NCBI GenBank assembly: GCA_003586115.2
Contig: QVOM02000101.1
Location: 26,084,901-26,148,900 of the forward strand
DNA from: Salvator merianae
Lineage: Eukaryota; Chordata; Lepidosauria; Squamata; Teiidae
Direction of reading: 5' to 3'
DNA length: 64,000 nucleotides
The position numbers and the translations under genes are program-made. Shown here piece by piece: positions 11,925 to 23,835 of this stretch (position 1 is its first letter; every line of letters starts with the position of its first letter). The notes below the pieces were generated by a model that had not been told where the DNA came from, made no database searches, and worked only from the letters and a program-made list of their open reading frames with translations.

Positions 11925-12815
11925 TCATGATCTAGACTCTATGGTCCTCTTAATACACCCCAAGACGGTGTTCGCCTTTTTTGCAACTGCATCACACTGT
12001 TGACTCATGTTTAGTCTGTGATCTACTAATACACCCAGATCCTTTTCACATGTGCTGCTGCTCAGCAAGATTCCACCCATTCTGTACTGGATATTGTGAT
12101 TTTTCTTACCTAGATGTAAAACTTGGCATTTTTCCCTGTTAAATGTCATTCTTTTAGTTTCAGCACACTTGTCCATATCATTTTGAATCCTCTCCTTCTC
12201 CTCCCTAGTGTTAGCAACCCCTCCTAGCTTTGTGTCATCTGCAAATTTGATCAGCGTCCCCTCGACTCCTTCACCCAGATCGTTTATAAAAATGTTGAAC
12301 AGCACCGGGCCCATGACAGAGCCTTGCAGTACCCCACTCGAGACATTCTTCCAATAGGATGTGAAGCCATTTATGACCACTCCTTGAGTACAATCACTAA
12401 GCCAGTTATAAATCCACCTAACAGTTGTCCTGTCGATCCCATATTTGATCATTTTTTCAAAAAGTACAGTATGAGACAACTTGTCAAATGCTTTGCTAAA
12501 GTCAAGGTATACTATGTCCACAGCAGTTCCTTGATTGATCCATCCAGTAATTTTGTCATAAAAGGAAATGAGATTAGTCTGGCATGACTTGTTTGTTACA
12601 AATCTATATTGGCTCTGGTTAATTATTGTATTCCCATCCAAGTGCTCACATATATGCTGCTTAATAATTTGTTCAAGGATCTTCCCTGGTATTGAAGTCA
12701 GGCTCACAGGCCTGTAATTATCTGGGTCAGCCTTCTTTCCTTTTTTTAAAGATAGGGACAACATTCGCCCTTCTCCAATCTTCTGGGATTTCTCCTGTTC
12801 TCCAGGAGTTCTCAA
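11925..12815 (-). pseudogene. CR1 reverse transcriptase domain
   Basis: A 296-codon frame covering the RT core. In order: NYRPVSLTSIPGKILEQIIK, the catalytic block IVYLDFSKAFDKLSH, the GVLQGSVMGPVLFNIFIND block, and the second catalytic motif IKFADDTKLGG. The aspartates of both catalytic motifs are present, so this is the better-preserved RT of the two CR1 copies. The start is not a real initiator, because the element is truncated upstream and the frame merely opens there. It stops inside the C-terminal domain at IESRS, and homology resumes in 11646-11897. Confidence 0.9.
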
Positions 12816-12882
12816 ATATCACAGAGAGTGTTTCAGCAATTATATCCGCTAATTCCTTTAGCACCCTAGGATGCAATTCATT

Positions 12883-13813
12883 ATTAATCTGAATTTTCAG
12901 CTAAACAAAATAGATAAAGAAGGCTATAAATCTGATTTTTCAGTATTTTTGGTTAAAAAGGACTAATGGAGCTACAGATTTTCACAAGTACGTATCATTT
13001 TATAAGAAAAAAAATACTTATTTTATGAAACAGGACGGTTTATCAAGTTCTACTTTATGATTGGGGGGGTGATTTGTTTTGTTTTAGTAATTTTAGCTTC
13101 TGAACTAACATTGCTGTAATTTAAAGGAAACAAAATACAAAATATTTATATATTATTCAAACTAATTTGTAACGAGTGATATATGTATAGGTTAGACATT
13201 GTCAAAAAAAGATACAATCATTTCTAAATTGACTAAATTGTGGCTCTAGATTCTTTATTGTTGTTGTTAATTGACCTTTGATTTCTTCAGGTAATCACTC
13301 TGGAATCCCTGAATCTGTAATTTGAACGTATTCAATTAGGTTTTTTCATGTCAACGAATCTCAAATGAACATCTTCCCAACAGAACTATTGCTTTACAGT
13401 TATTTTAGAACATTAGCATTTATCATCAAAAGGTGTGAGTCGCAGAAGGTAACAGCTTTTAAAAGTTAATTGTTTTTAAAATAGGGTAGTACTAGAAGAT
13501 TAACGGTTCACGTATTCCTGTAAACTTTGGAATAGAAGCAGTTCTGAGGTTCCAGTCCAGCAATTATTTATAACACAGATTAACCCCCCACATCTGTTCA
13601 CAGCCATCCTTTCTCCTGATTTTATTTTGCCACTGAAGTTCATTTTTCAATGAAAAGAATCCTCAAAAGAAAACAGACTACAACTCTGGGGATAAAAGTA
13701 CATCAAGATATGCTCTCTGCTCTCCCACACAACAAGAAATTGCAAGCAAAGTTCAATTTAAACTTTCAAAATTCTCTACAAGTAACTCTATAGTCCAGTC
13801 TTTCTGAAGTTAG
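12883..13813. other. Non-coding AT-rich stretch
   Basis: No ORF or nameable repeat seen. Confidence 0.5.
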
Positions 13814-14056
13814 GTACAGTCAGACCTCAATTTGCACTGTTTCGGTCAGCACGTTTTCACTATTCCAAGTCTGAGCTGTGACTCAGACAGCTCTCATTTA
13901 CTCGCTGCTTGGTTTGGCTCCTTCATTTTTGTATTTAGGACCAAAGGAGGGGTGAAAGGGACAGATCTTCAGGGGATGGTTGTCCTAGGGGTAATCAAAC
14001 CCATAGAAAAAACAGAGAAGGAAGAAGTAATGGAGGGGGTAGCAATCCAACCATAG
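13814..14056. repeat. Possible Tigger/pogo-type terminal fragment
   Basis: Begins TACAGTCAGACCTCAATTTG, which resembles the TA-flanked terminal repeat of pogo/Tigger elements (CAG..GACCTC..). The matching right terminus was not found, so this is a weak call on one end only. Confidence 0.3.
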
Positions 14057-14269
14057 GAATAACTGCAGTAATGTTGTAGTCAGCTACTTGGTAGTAGAAC
14101 TTCTCTTTGCAGAAGTGGAAGAAAGTCTGCTTTATTCAAACCTTTGGTTTTGAACCATATGATTTGTCTAAAGGATCCTGCCATCTCCAGACATCAGACT
14201 AGTCATTTACTATTTTAAATTGCCAATCAAATTACCCTCCAACTTACAAACACTGATCTAAAGCCACAG

Positions 14270-14770
14270 AGGCTATAGGTCACATAACCAATATTTATTA
14301 TTTTCATAAAATTTATCAACTGTCTTATTTCTTAGTAAGTTAGTCAATTTGTCCATCTCGGCAAGGTCCATCATTTTAACCAACCAATCATCTATCATTC
14401 GTATGTGTCCTCTTCCCATTTCTGTGCATATACAATTATAGCTGCAGTTACCATATTTTGCATTAAAACATTAACACCATCAAATTTATTTTCTATTATC
14501 CCTAATAAGTAAAGTTCTGCCTTAAAAGGAATGTTACTCTTTACACTCTTCTGTATAACCATAAATATTTGCACCCATTTTTTTTTTTGTACAAGTCCAC
14601 CAAATATGATACTTGACATGCCTTTTGAAATCTAATAAGGTGTTAAACACCATCGATACGTCATCTTATATATATTCTCTTTTAGAGCATTATGTACAGT
14701 AAATTTCAAATCTTTAGTCCAAAGTTTTCCCCATTGTTCCATCAGAATATTGTAGTTATAAGTATGTGTT
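14270..14770 (-). mobile_element. L1 LINE 3' fragment, antisense
   Basis: The minus strand encodes a degraded L1 ORF2 C-terminus: a 74-codon frame (14395-14619) with IPFKAELYLLGI and MVTAAIIVYAQKWEEDT, the usual L1 pattern between the terminal cysteine motif and the end of ORF2. The same family recurs at 43155-43560, including the antisense blocks CAATTTGTCCATCTC and AGCTGCAGTTA. 5'-truncated and dead. Confidence 0.75.
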
Positions 14771-16061
14771 TACATTAGCTTTGGACACACTTCAGGAGGT
14801 CTTAATTAAAAGTGTGATTGCAGTAACTACATTTGGTATGATATGCTCCAGGCTACTTGCTAAACCTAACTCCTTGGTTAGCTGTGTGGATATCAAATGA
14901 TTGGATTTTCTCCACTTTCAGCAGATGCTAACACACAAGTGCTTTCCAAAACTGATGCATTGAATTATTGTCCTATCTCATAATCACAAGGCAGACTGGA
15001 AGATGACCCAAGAGTTAAAATGAAGAGGCAGCAAGCAAAAGAGGCAAAATGGCAATAGCTTGAATCTGGTCTGATTTCCCTCTCCTCTCTGTTCTGTAGT
15101 TCTGAGTGCATGTTGCTAGTCCTCCAACTCCTAGATATATAACTTGAGAGAGAGGGTGGTGAGAGAACTGGTTCAACAAAAATATTGCTTACTAATTAAA
15201 ATGGTTGATTGCATCTACTTTAACAAAGACCTCTGGCAAATGCACCATATTATATCAGTTGGTTGTAAGTGAGTTGAATAGATTAAAATTCAGAACAGTA
15301 TGATGTTTACATCATACTGTTTAATGCTGTCATGTATTCACATTAGTGCTCAGAATGCATCATATGCTCTTTGCAAATTTGTCAGTAGGGAGTTGCCTAG
15401 GTTGTTTGTTTCTAGAAAGACTGCTGCAACCTTGGTGTCAGAATTACTTCTTGCAAATTTGTATGGCACAGCTGGTGCTCTGTAGGAGCCACTGGGAATT
15501 TAAGTGCACTGTAGTGTGTATTTACAGCTCTCAGGAGTAAGTAGTGTGACACTGCTTTCAAAAACATTAAGTGAGAAGAGACAGAAAGAAATGCTCACCG
15601 CATCATTTACATTAGTACAGGGTTACTATTATGAATTTAGCTTCTGTCTCATATGCCCTTTCCAGAATATAGCATTTTTTCTTAAATGTCAGATGAAGGA
15701 ACAGATTAGATTAAGGGCCTTTCTTTAGAAAGGGCTTCCTTTCTACATGCTAATGCAGATTAATGGAGATCTTTCTTTCCTAGCATGTTCGGTCCACACA
15801 GAGCATAGACTGGGCTGGGGTGCCCAAAATGATGCCTTAGTCTGGGTTTATCAGTAGACCTCAACTTCGAGGTTGACCAGAATGCTAGCTCCAGTATACC
15901 CAACAGTTTAATTGTTGCCTTTCCACAACAGGATGATAAGATTAATTTGTGCTCTAAAAACAACTTATAGCGGGGGAAACAGGCACTGTCAAATATTTAG
16001 AGGCAGTAGACTTAGGAAGGACAGTGTACCATAATGCTGTGGGTTCTAATTCTTTTGTTTG
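14771..16061. other. Non-coding stretch
   Basis: No gene, RNA or nameable repeat recognised. Confidence 0.5.
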
Positions 16062-16442
16062 GAATGGGATACTGACCTGAATGCAAGTTCCATTGTTATA
16101 CATGGTCTCTGGCACCATCTGATACAGATCCCAGGATTCTGATATGGGTCAGTAAGTTCAATATGCAAAAACAGGAGGGACAGACTCCATTTGAACAAAA
16201 ATAAGACCAGACTGCTAGCATTTAAAATAAAAAGATGACAGAGAAGCTTTTAAACTGATACCAAGGGGAAGCTGACAGGAGCAAAGAGCATTTGGATCAA
16301 GGTAAGTCATCATTTAGGGAAAGGGTTGTGTTTTATATATATTGAGCCTATATGCCTGTACCAGAATCCTAGGATCTGGACTGGATGGTGCCAGAGACCA
16401 TTTATATCAGTGAGCCTTGCATTCAGTTCAGAATCCCATTTC
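16062..16442. mobile_element. Element with about 95-bp inverted terminal arms
   Basis: The left arm (16062-16154) and right arm (about 16347-16442) are imperfect reverse complements over about 95 bp. For example GGTCTCTGGCACCATC on the left pairs with GATGGTGCCAGAGACC on the right, and GAATGGGATACTGACCTGAA pairs with TTCAGTTCAGAATCCCATTT. About 190 bp of AT-rich DNA separates them. This looks like a foldback or long-TIR non-autonomous DNA element. No target-site duplication was identified. Confidence 0.65.
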
Positions 16443-16893
16443 AAGTAATAGAAAGTGTGGAATTGAAAGGTGCTACTGTCTTCTTAGGCCCACCAACTCA
16501 AAATCGTCAACAATGCCTGGTTTTCCTGTTGACATGATAATGTGGGCTTCCACATTCAATAACTTGGATGACTAGAACTTGTTTACATGTTTTGGAAAAC
16601 CTGAATGTTGCTCAGCTTCCTTGTTTACCTTTTTTTTTCCTGCATGACTTGAAGATTTACCCACTCAATGCATGGGATACGTCTCTAATTTCTTCCTCCA
16701 TCTCCAGGCCTCCTTTGGCACCTTGGATAGGAAGGTAATAGTACACTCACAATATTAACCTATTTTTATGATCTAGCATCCTCACCCACTGTGATTATGT
16801 GGAATGATCTTTCCCTTTGGAAAACTCAAATATATTCAATACACTGCTCTCTAACATGCACTTAACTGGAGAAGGTTCAGAGTAGAGGGACTA
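16443..16893. other. Non-coding stretch
   Basis: Nothing recognised between the inverted-arm element and the SINE pair. Confidence 0.5.
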
Positions 16894-16894
16894 A

Positions 16895-17513
16895 GAGCCA
16901 GTTTGTGAGCCAGTTTGGCCTTGTTGTGAGCCAGTTTGGCCTTGTGGTTAGCGTGTCAGACTTTATGAAGCATGGTGGTGCAGGTGGTTAAGGCACTGAT
17001 CTTTCAATAGGAGGATCAGAGTTTGAGGCCCTTGTCTGCCGTGTAGAGGGGATGAGCGCCCTCTATTGGCCTCTAGCTCCAGTCAACCTAGCTGTTCAAA
17101 AGCAAGTAATTGCAAGTAGATAAATAGGGAGCATCACTTTGTGTGATGCGGAAGATAGATGTAAGCCTTCGGGCGAAAATAACCTTGTAAGCCACTTTGA
17201 GTCAGCTTCGGCTGAGAAAAGTGGGGTATAAAAGCCAAATTATTATTATTATTATTATTATTATTATTGTTATTGTTATTGTTATTGTTATTATTATCTG
17301 AAACTCTTCCGGTTTGAGTCTGCACTCTGCATGAAGCCAGCTGGGTGACCTTGGGCTCGTCACAGCTCTGTTCAGAGTTCTTACAGCCCCACCTACCTCA
17401 CAAGGTGTCTGTTGTGGGGAGAAGAACAGAAGGTTTGTTAGCTGCTTTGAGTCCCTTCGGGTGAGAAAAGTGGGGTATAAAAAACCAATTCTTCTCCAAC
17501 TCTTCTTCTTCTA
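16895..17513 (+). mobile_element. tRNA-derived SINE (outer), interrupted by a second SINE
   Basis: The outer SINE starts with GAGCCAGTTTGGCCTTGTGG, containing a polymerase III A-box-like TGGCCTTGTGGTTAGC. After the interruption (about 16968-17297) it resumes with a B-box-like GGTTTGAGTCT, the body ATGAAGCCAGCTGGGTGACC, and a tail CTTCGGGTGAGAAAAGTGGG ending in GGTATAAAA plus a TTCTTCTTC run. This is the common squamate tRNA-SINE architecture. Its head is repeated three times in tandem at the 5' end. Confidence 0.8.
16968..17297 (+). mobile_element. Second tRNA-like SINE nested in the first
   Basis: Inserted between the A- and B-box regions of the outer SINE. It has its own head (GGTGGTGCAGGTGGTTAAGG, then GGATCAGAGTTTGAGGCCC), a distinct body, and a 3' end CTTCGGCTGAGAAAAGTGGG then GGTATAAAA, which is nearly the same tail as the outer SINE. 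It finishes in a (TTA/TTG)n simple repeat at 17239-17297. Confidence 0.75.
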
Positions 17514-17514
17514 A

Positions 17515-18172
17515 CATAGTCAAGGGACTGGAGGAGCTTCCTTATGAGGAAAGGTTGCAACATCTGGAGTTTTGTTTTGTTTTAAATGTAGAAAGAAGAT
17601 TAGCGAAATAATAAACGTGTATGAAATTATGCCTTATGTGACTAAATTGGAAAAAATAAAGGTTTTCTCCCTTTTTCAGGATACTAGAACCAATTGAAAC
17701 CGAATCCTGGGCACGTCAGGACATACAAAAGTGTTTGTTTTTTTACATAATGCATACTTAAACTTTGAAATAAACTTTGCACTGATGGGCCAGTGCAATG
17801 GGGGACTTAGTCTGACAAGTGAGCACAAAAGGTATTTACCAAGAAGATTTTCTATTTGTTTTTCTAGGAAGACAAGAAACAGTTACTGATACTGAATCCG
17901 GTCTGCTGCTGGGTAAAGAAATCAAACCTTACAAGGAAAGAAGAAATATTGATGCATGCTTCAAATAAAAGAAAAGTTTTACTTCTTTTAGATGTCAGGT
18001 ATTGCATCGGACAACATTGTTCAGTCTCTGACACCTCCAATTAAAAGGATGCCATGCAGCAGGGCTGAGAAAAGCTTAAGCTGGTGACTTGAGAGCGATG
18101 CTGCCAATCAGAGTACTAATGCAGGGCTAGATAGACCAATAATCTGACATTATGAGACTGCTTCATGTGTTT
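17515..18172 (+). repeat. Old CR1-type LINE 3' end, interrupted
   Basis: The segment 17515-17700 reads GGACTGGAGGAGCTTCCTTA then GAGGAAAGGTTGCAACATCT, which resembles a CR1 ORF2 C-terminus (the GLQKRRLRGDMI region). The block near 18120-18172 (GGGCTAGATAGACCAATAAT, CTGCTTCATGTGTT) looks like the 3' UTR end of the same family. The sequence between is diverged or inserted. Confidence 0.5.
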
Positions 18173-19464
18173 TGATCCACACACTTTGAGATAAAGAGGA
18201 CTGACTGGGGCTTTAGAAATCCTTCCCAATGGATATCAGTTTGTGAAACAGAAGATGAACTTCACATGTCCTAACTCTTTACATTATTAATGCCCTGCTG
18301 AACTGTGTATTGTGGTGCACAAAGCAGCAGAGATCATGTTTAGTCCCAATTATCTTGTGTAGTTTTCTCCTTCTTTTCTTGCCTCTGCTGCTTTGAGAAA
18401 GAAATGTTTAAGATAACCACACTGAATTGCAAGGGTGTTTTTTTTTTGTTGCATTCTTCCTGAAAAAGTACAGATGTTCTTCTATATTAGATACAATGGA
18501 GTATCTCCTTCTACAAGTCAATAATGCCTTGCCTATGGCAAATGGGAGTAGTCATATTTAAAAGAAACTTTTAACTTGCTTTACTTGCTTCAGATCAGCT
18601 GAAAAGAATGTGAAACAGGGTTCATTGACCCCTGTTGTTAAAATGCCTCAGATGAAATGTATCCTGCACTGCACATTGTTCTAATATTAGCTGGAACCAT
18701 AAGTTGTCCTCACTTTACTGGTGGTAAGTGCTATATACACACACATATATTCAGTGATCAGTCAATGGATAAATCTAGCCCTCAAGTTAGTGAACAGTAG
18801 CCATTCTTGTTTAAAATCCACATCTTTCATGTGCATGCTTCTGCTTTGCTCTGTGCAAGAAAGTGTGATCAAGTGAATACCCACAGGTTAAAATATTTTT
18901 GAAGATATGTCATTGCCACAACTGTTGAAAGTTAAGAAGGTCTTTCCCTCAGTTATTTACCATCAGAAAAACTTCCCTAGCCAGAAAAGGAATATATTAA
19001 GGTCAATACAAATGCAGAAAACGTTTCTACACAAAGTGGAGGAAGGAGAGGACAAGCTCTTGTACCATTTTGGCAACACTAAACAAGAAACTTTTCATCT
19101 TTCCATCCTTGCACATCACTGACTTGGAGAAGGGACATAATCTAAATTAAACTCTTCTAATCTCTTTATCAGAATTATACATTTGGTGTTGATCACATTG
19201 AGCACAATGGGACTAGTATGTGAGCAGACATGATGGAGTGGTAGAAATATAGCTGTATGACAGAGGAGAGGTAGTCCTCTCTCCACTACCCCCACCCTCA
19301 ACAGGCTAATATATTTCTTAGTTTTTCAATTAGCTGTGAATGCTTAAAGGCACTATTTTATGTCATTTTATGGAGTGTACTTATTCACCGCAGTTTGGAA
19401 GGAGTAATATATAGACGGGGGGGGGAGGGGGAGATGTTATGAAGGGCTTTCCATTACACTAACA
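18173..19464. other. Non-coding stretch
   Basis: No gene or nameable repeat seen; a poly-G patch sits near 19418. Confidence 0.5.
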
Positions 19465-20604
19465 ATTAATTTAAAAAAATAAAATAAATAAAAAGCAAGG
19501 TTAGAATAACACAAAAAAGAAGACAAAGTGACGTTCAATCTTTCCGTTGAAGAATACAATTATATCTAGATTTATACATCCTCTAAGTCATTTAAACAGC
19601 TTCACTTCTTTTAACACACTAAATTTATTTATCATCAAGCTTATTAATCCTCAAGCCCAAAAATTAGCAGGTTTTATTTTTCTTTTTACACAGAAAGACC
19701 ATAAAGTTTTCCAATTTTTCAGAAATGGCTGTATTTTTCTTTCCCTAACTAAACAGGTCAGTTTATCCATCTCTGCCAAGTCAGTCAGCTTTATCAGCCC
19801 ATCTTCTACGGTGGGTATCACAAGGTTCTTCCATCCTTGTGAGTCTTGCAGCTGTAACCATAAATTGTAATAATATCCCATGGTGCTTTTTTAATGTTTA
19901 GTCCATCAACTGCAAAACAAAAAGCTCTGGTTTCAATTGCATATATATATATATTTTAAAAATATAAAAATACAGTTCTGAGTCCAAAATATTTTTTTTC
20001 GCCTTCTCATATGTCCTACACATATGGTAAAAAGACAATTCATGTTTCTCCCCCCCAACATACATTTGAAACATTTTTATACATATACTCCATTGTTCCA
20101 TCTGTATATTGTAACCAAAATTTTTATCCTATTTCAACAAACAATACTTAGCTTTTTCTTCTTCCTTTTCATATTTCAACAAAAGTGTATACATTTTAGC
20201 AATAATATGTTGGTCATCAGTACAATGTTGAATTTTTAATTCAATCTTGTTGTGGGCAAACTGATTTTTTTTCCTCTAATTTAAAACTTTCTACTAGTTG
20301 ATAGTATGGAAACCACTGGAGATTGTATCCCTCTACAGCCAATTGTTCTATAGATTTAATTTTATATTTCCCTCCATAGTTTTCCAACATGTCTTGCTAT
20401 GTAAGCCATCTTTCTTGAGGTATTATTTCTTGATATGTCTCTTGAGGTGAAATCCATAAAGGCATTTTGCAATGTACCATTTTGTTTGATATGTATTTTT
20501 CTAATATATTTTTATCTTAATGTTTTGATATTTTTTTTAAAAAAAATTGTATGTTTTCTACTTGTTGTAAACCACCTTTGGCAAATTTTCTTTTGGGAAG
20601 GAGA
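19465..20604 (-). mobile_element. L1 LINE 3' part (split by copia insertion)
   Basis: The minus strand carries the L1 ORF2 C-terminus: 19651-19881 reads GWKNLVIPTVEDGLIKLTDL then AEMDKLTCLVRERK, the canonical LxDLAEMDKLT end. It is followed by a 3' UTR and an A-rich end near 19465-19500. The fragment is interrupted at 20604 by the copia element and continues at 26425. Both pieces are degenerate, with many stops. Confidence 0.85.
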
Positions 20605-21118
20605 TGTCAGGGAAAAAACATTAGGAGAGAAAAAAAACAAACCTTGAGTCTTCTCCCATATAAGCAGAGATAAGCAGTGGTGAAGCAAGACCTTAAGTGG
20701 CAAAAATAAACAGACGAGACTACAAATTCTTTAAGCTTTCCTCAAAAGGAAGGTAAGTTTACTTGTAGTCCAACAACAAAATATAAAATGACAGTTATCA
20801 AAATACAATAACATACAGAAAAAATACAAGTATATTGTCAGCCACAAACCTATAAAAGAATTGAGCTGGGTGTGGAAAATGGAGTATTAAGCAGCAGCAA
20901 GTCCGTCAAAGTAATCACATTAAACACACACTTTGGCTTGGTTAGTGCCTTTTACTAAATAGTGCATTTCACCCAATCAAAACTGCTGCACGTATACCAA
21001 ATTGGAAACACGCTGTTGCCAATATCAATTTGCACAATTAGCACAATTAGCATCAGGTGTTACTGGGCGAATGACTTTTCAAAATAATATGAATAAAGTT
21101 TAAAGTCATATCCCGACA
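20605..21118 (-). repeat. Copia 3' LTR (514 bp)
   Basis: Bounded by TGTCAGGG on the outer side and CCCGACA on the inner side. In element orientation it starts TGTCGGG and ends CCCTGACA, so it has TG..CA ends. Contains a short tandem repeat (AATTAGCAC twice near 21040). Matches the 5' LTR base for base apart from about 10 substitutions. Confidence 0.95.
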
Positions 21119-21127
21119 CCCCTTCTC
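21119..21127 (-). promoter_or_regulatory. Copia polypurine tract
   Basis: GAGAAGGGG in element orientation, immediately upstream of the 3' LTR. This is the expected site and composition for the plus-strand primer. Confidence 0.8.
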
Positions 21128-21149
21128 ATATTAATTTGAAAAGGAATAA

Positions 21150-22325
21150 TTAATTACAATCCACACCTAATTGTGATACCAGTTGGGAAAATTTGACTTC
21201 TGGCACAGACTTGGTCAAGAGATCAGAGATATTGTTTTCTGTCTCAATATACTGTAATGTGACTTCTCCATTTTTGATTAATTGCTTGACATTTTGGTAT
21301 TTTACTGCTATGTACTTAGTTCTGGATTTTAAATTATCCACTCCTGAGAGGTGGATACAGGTTTGGGAGTCCTCAAAAATTGTTATTGGTAAAGGACAAA
21401 CTTCTCCCAAATCAGTCAGCAATTGTTTTATCCAAAGTAATTCTGAACAGGTTTCAGACAGTGCACAGTATTCTGCCTCAGCTGTTGATGGACTAATAGA
21501 CGTCTGCTTGCGGGATTTCCAGCAGATGGATACACCTGCATATTTTATTAAGTAACCCGTACAAGACTTACGATCTTGAGCATCAGCAAACGAACTGTCA
21601 CAATACGCAGATAAAGAATTGGAACCTGAGGGTCTGATAACTAAACCAACGTTTAAGGTGCCTTTTAGATAATGCAATACTCGTTTAAGAGCATGCCAAT
21701 CATGTAGATTGGGTTTTGACACCTTACGGCTTAGACAACTTGTTGCAAAAGCTATGTCAGGTCGAGTCCAATTGCATATGTGCAGTAAACTGCCAATTAC
21801 AGAGCGATAAAGCTCTGGATTTGAAAACAATAGTGTATCTGGCTGCTTCAAAAAGTCCACTATCAGAGGAGTTTTAACTGGTTTTGCAACCAGTAATCTT
21901 GTTTTGACAAGTAACTCCTTAATTTTCTGCGCTTGTGATAAAAGAATACTATTCTGTGATAGCCACTTACAATCTATCCCTAGATAGTGTGAAAGATTTC
22001 CCAGTTCTTTAATAACAAAAGAATTGCTTAATTGGGAAAATACACTCTGGATGGCATCATTAGTTTTAGCAGCAATACACAGGTCATCAACATATACCAA
22101 AATAATAACCTGATCAACACCAGAACCTTTTGTGTACACACAGGCATCAGCAACAGACTGTTTAAATCCCATTTTCAATAATCTGTTATTCAAGCACTCA
22201 TTCCAGTTATGAGCAGACTGCTTAAGACCATACAAAGCCTTCTTAAGCAAATATACCTTAGAAGAATCTTTTAAGCTTGAACCCCTGAGGTGGCACCATG
22301 TATATTGTTTCCTTAAGGTCAGCAT
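21150..22325 (-). pseudogene. Copia RT C-terminal half and RNase H
   Basis: A 391-codon frame. It begins out of frame with the upstream part; authentic homology starts around KDSSKVYLLKKALYGLKQ (residues 20-36). The RT catalytic YVDD lies at residues 78-81. RNase H motifs follow: AYCDSSFAD, KSCTGYLI, STAEAEYCALSE and EDSQTC. The frame ends at a TAA (21150-21152) shortly before the polypurine tract, the natural pol end. The key catalytic residues are kept, so this half looks intact on its own. Confidence 0.92.
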
Positions 22326-23466
22326 TCAGATAGGCACATTCAAAATCAAAATGTTTGATTTTAAATTGTCGTTTGCACGCTAAGGTTAGAACAAGCCTCA
22401 TAGACTCACTTTTGCATGTGGGTGCGTAGACTTGATCATAGTTATGCAAATAATTCTGTGCAAATCCTTGTGCAACCAGTCTGGCCTTAAACTTAGACTG
22501 CCCATTGGATAACAGGTTGAGCTTGTATACCCACTTAGACCCAAAAACAGGTTGTCCCTGCGGAAGAAAAACCTCCTCAAACACATTTTGTTTTACTAAT
22601 GTATTAAATTCTGTGTTCATGGCTTCCTGCCATTTCTCAACATGAGGAGAAAGTAACATTTCCTCATATGTTTGAGGTTCAGGTTCTAAAAAACAGAAAC
22701 TAACTGAAGCAGGGAAACCATACCTATCAGGAGGAATGCCTGTGGTAGCCCTGTCAGATCTTCTTAATGTTACCCCTTCTTGCTTAACACCAGGTTGTTC
22801 AACTAATAAAGGTGGCACTTGTGATTGAATGGGTTGTTGTTCTTCTTCCACTTCTTCTTCTTCTTTTATTTGTGGATCAATGTATGATCCAGAGGGAGAA
22901 GAAATAGGATGGAAAAACACTTCCGTGTTAGCATGTACGTTTTCCCACCCAGCATGTTTTTCAAAATTAGCACTGTGTGAAATTACAACTTTCCCATAAG
23001 ACAGATGAAAACGATAGCCTTTTGTACTCTCCTGATAGCCTACAAAACGCAATCTGTACCATTTTGGTTTATTTTTAGTACGCATTGCAGGAGGAATTAG
23101 TACATTTGCAAATGATCTAAATATCCTTAAGTGTGCCAACGAAGGTGGCCTACCATTCAGTAGAAAGTAGGGAGTTTGTTTAATGCTAGAACTCCACACT
23201 CTGTTTAGGACATATGTTGCTGTTGTAACTGCTTCACCCCAAAAATAGAAAGGAAGATCTGCATCCTGCAGCATACAGTCCCGCATTGTTTTTAAGACAC
23301 CTATATGTCTCTCAGCAACGCCATTCTCCTGCAGGGTATAAGGATTCGTCCTTTGATGGCAAATCCCCTTCTTTGCTAACCACCCTTCAAACTGTGAGCC
23401 ACAAAATTCTCCACCCCTGTCTGTTTGGAGTGTAGATATTTTGTAAGGATACTTCCTTTCAACCAT
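22258..23466 (-). pseudogene. Copia integrase C-terminal part and RT N-terminal half
   Basis: A 402-codon frame. The integrase second catalytic Asp is D16 in TDRGGEF and the catalytic Glu is E52 in NGVAER, giving a D-x35-E spacing as expected. After an acidic, poorly conserved linker (an EEEEVEEEQQ stretch) RT begins (EKWQEAMNTEF, KWVYKLN, KARLVAQGF), with the first catalytic Asp in HFDFECAYLN. The frame then runs into a stop at 22258-22260 because of a frameshift between roughly 22262 and 22295; coding continues in the next frame downstream. Confidence 0.92.
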
Positions 23467-23472
23467 TGCTAC

Positions 23473-23835
23473 TCAGGCTCTGAACTTAGCAAATGCTTCA
23501 TCTTTTGATTTAAGCAAAATACAAAAAGAATAGCGAAAATAATCATCTATTAATAATAACAGGTATTTTGCACCACCCTGACTGGACTGAAATGGGTCAG
23601 CTAGGTCAGCATGTATAAGTGTGAAGGGCTTCTGTGTCCGTCTGTCCGCTGTCTTAGGCACAGGAAAAGCTTTAACCTTGACCTTTGAACAGACAGCACA
23701 GTCCAAATAATTCTTACAAGGTTTTAAGTTCAACTCACAAACCTTGTTCAATTGAGTGAGCATCTTGAAACTGGCATAACCTAGGACTCTATGCAAATAG
23801 TGGACACACCTGTCATGCATGGGTTTATTGGACAC
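23473..23835 (-). pseudogene. Copia integrase N-terminal zinc region and first catalytic Asp
   Basis: 120 codons in the same frame as the pieces on either side, bounded by TGA stops at 23836-23838 and 23473-23475. The HHCC zinc region shows HRVLGY (His15, but Tyr at the usual second-His position 20) and CAVC (Cys46, Cys49). The first catalytic Asp is D77 in HADLADPF. The Tyr substitution would be expected to weaken zinc binding. It has no start codon of its own; the first codon is GTG. Confidence 0.88.

Larger units (their letters stand above)
11400..12882 (-). mobile_element. CR1 LINE, 5'-truncated, antisense
   Basis: Second CR1 copy. On the minus strand it enters at the RT N-terminal side (12882), runs through RT and the C-terminal domain, and ends at 11400 in the ATTCTATGATTCT tail. 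Compared with the copy at 2450-5033 it keeps the 295-bp RT block (12293-12587) but lacks the endonuclease because of 5' truncation. Nonsense and frame changes break the ORF near 11900-11925 and 11646. The flank beyond 12882 no longer matches the other copy, giving a clear truncation point. Confidence 0.92.

Noticed and set aside
16895..17513. Functional tRNA gene
   Set aside because: The A- and B-box-like blocks belong to SINE heads with long bodies and tails; no cloverleaf of normal length is present.
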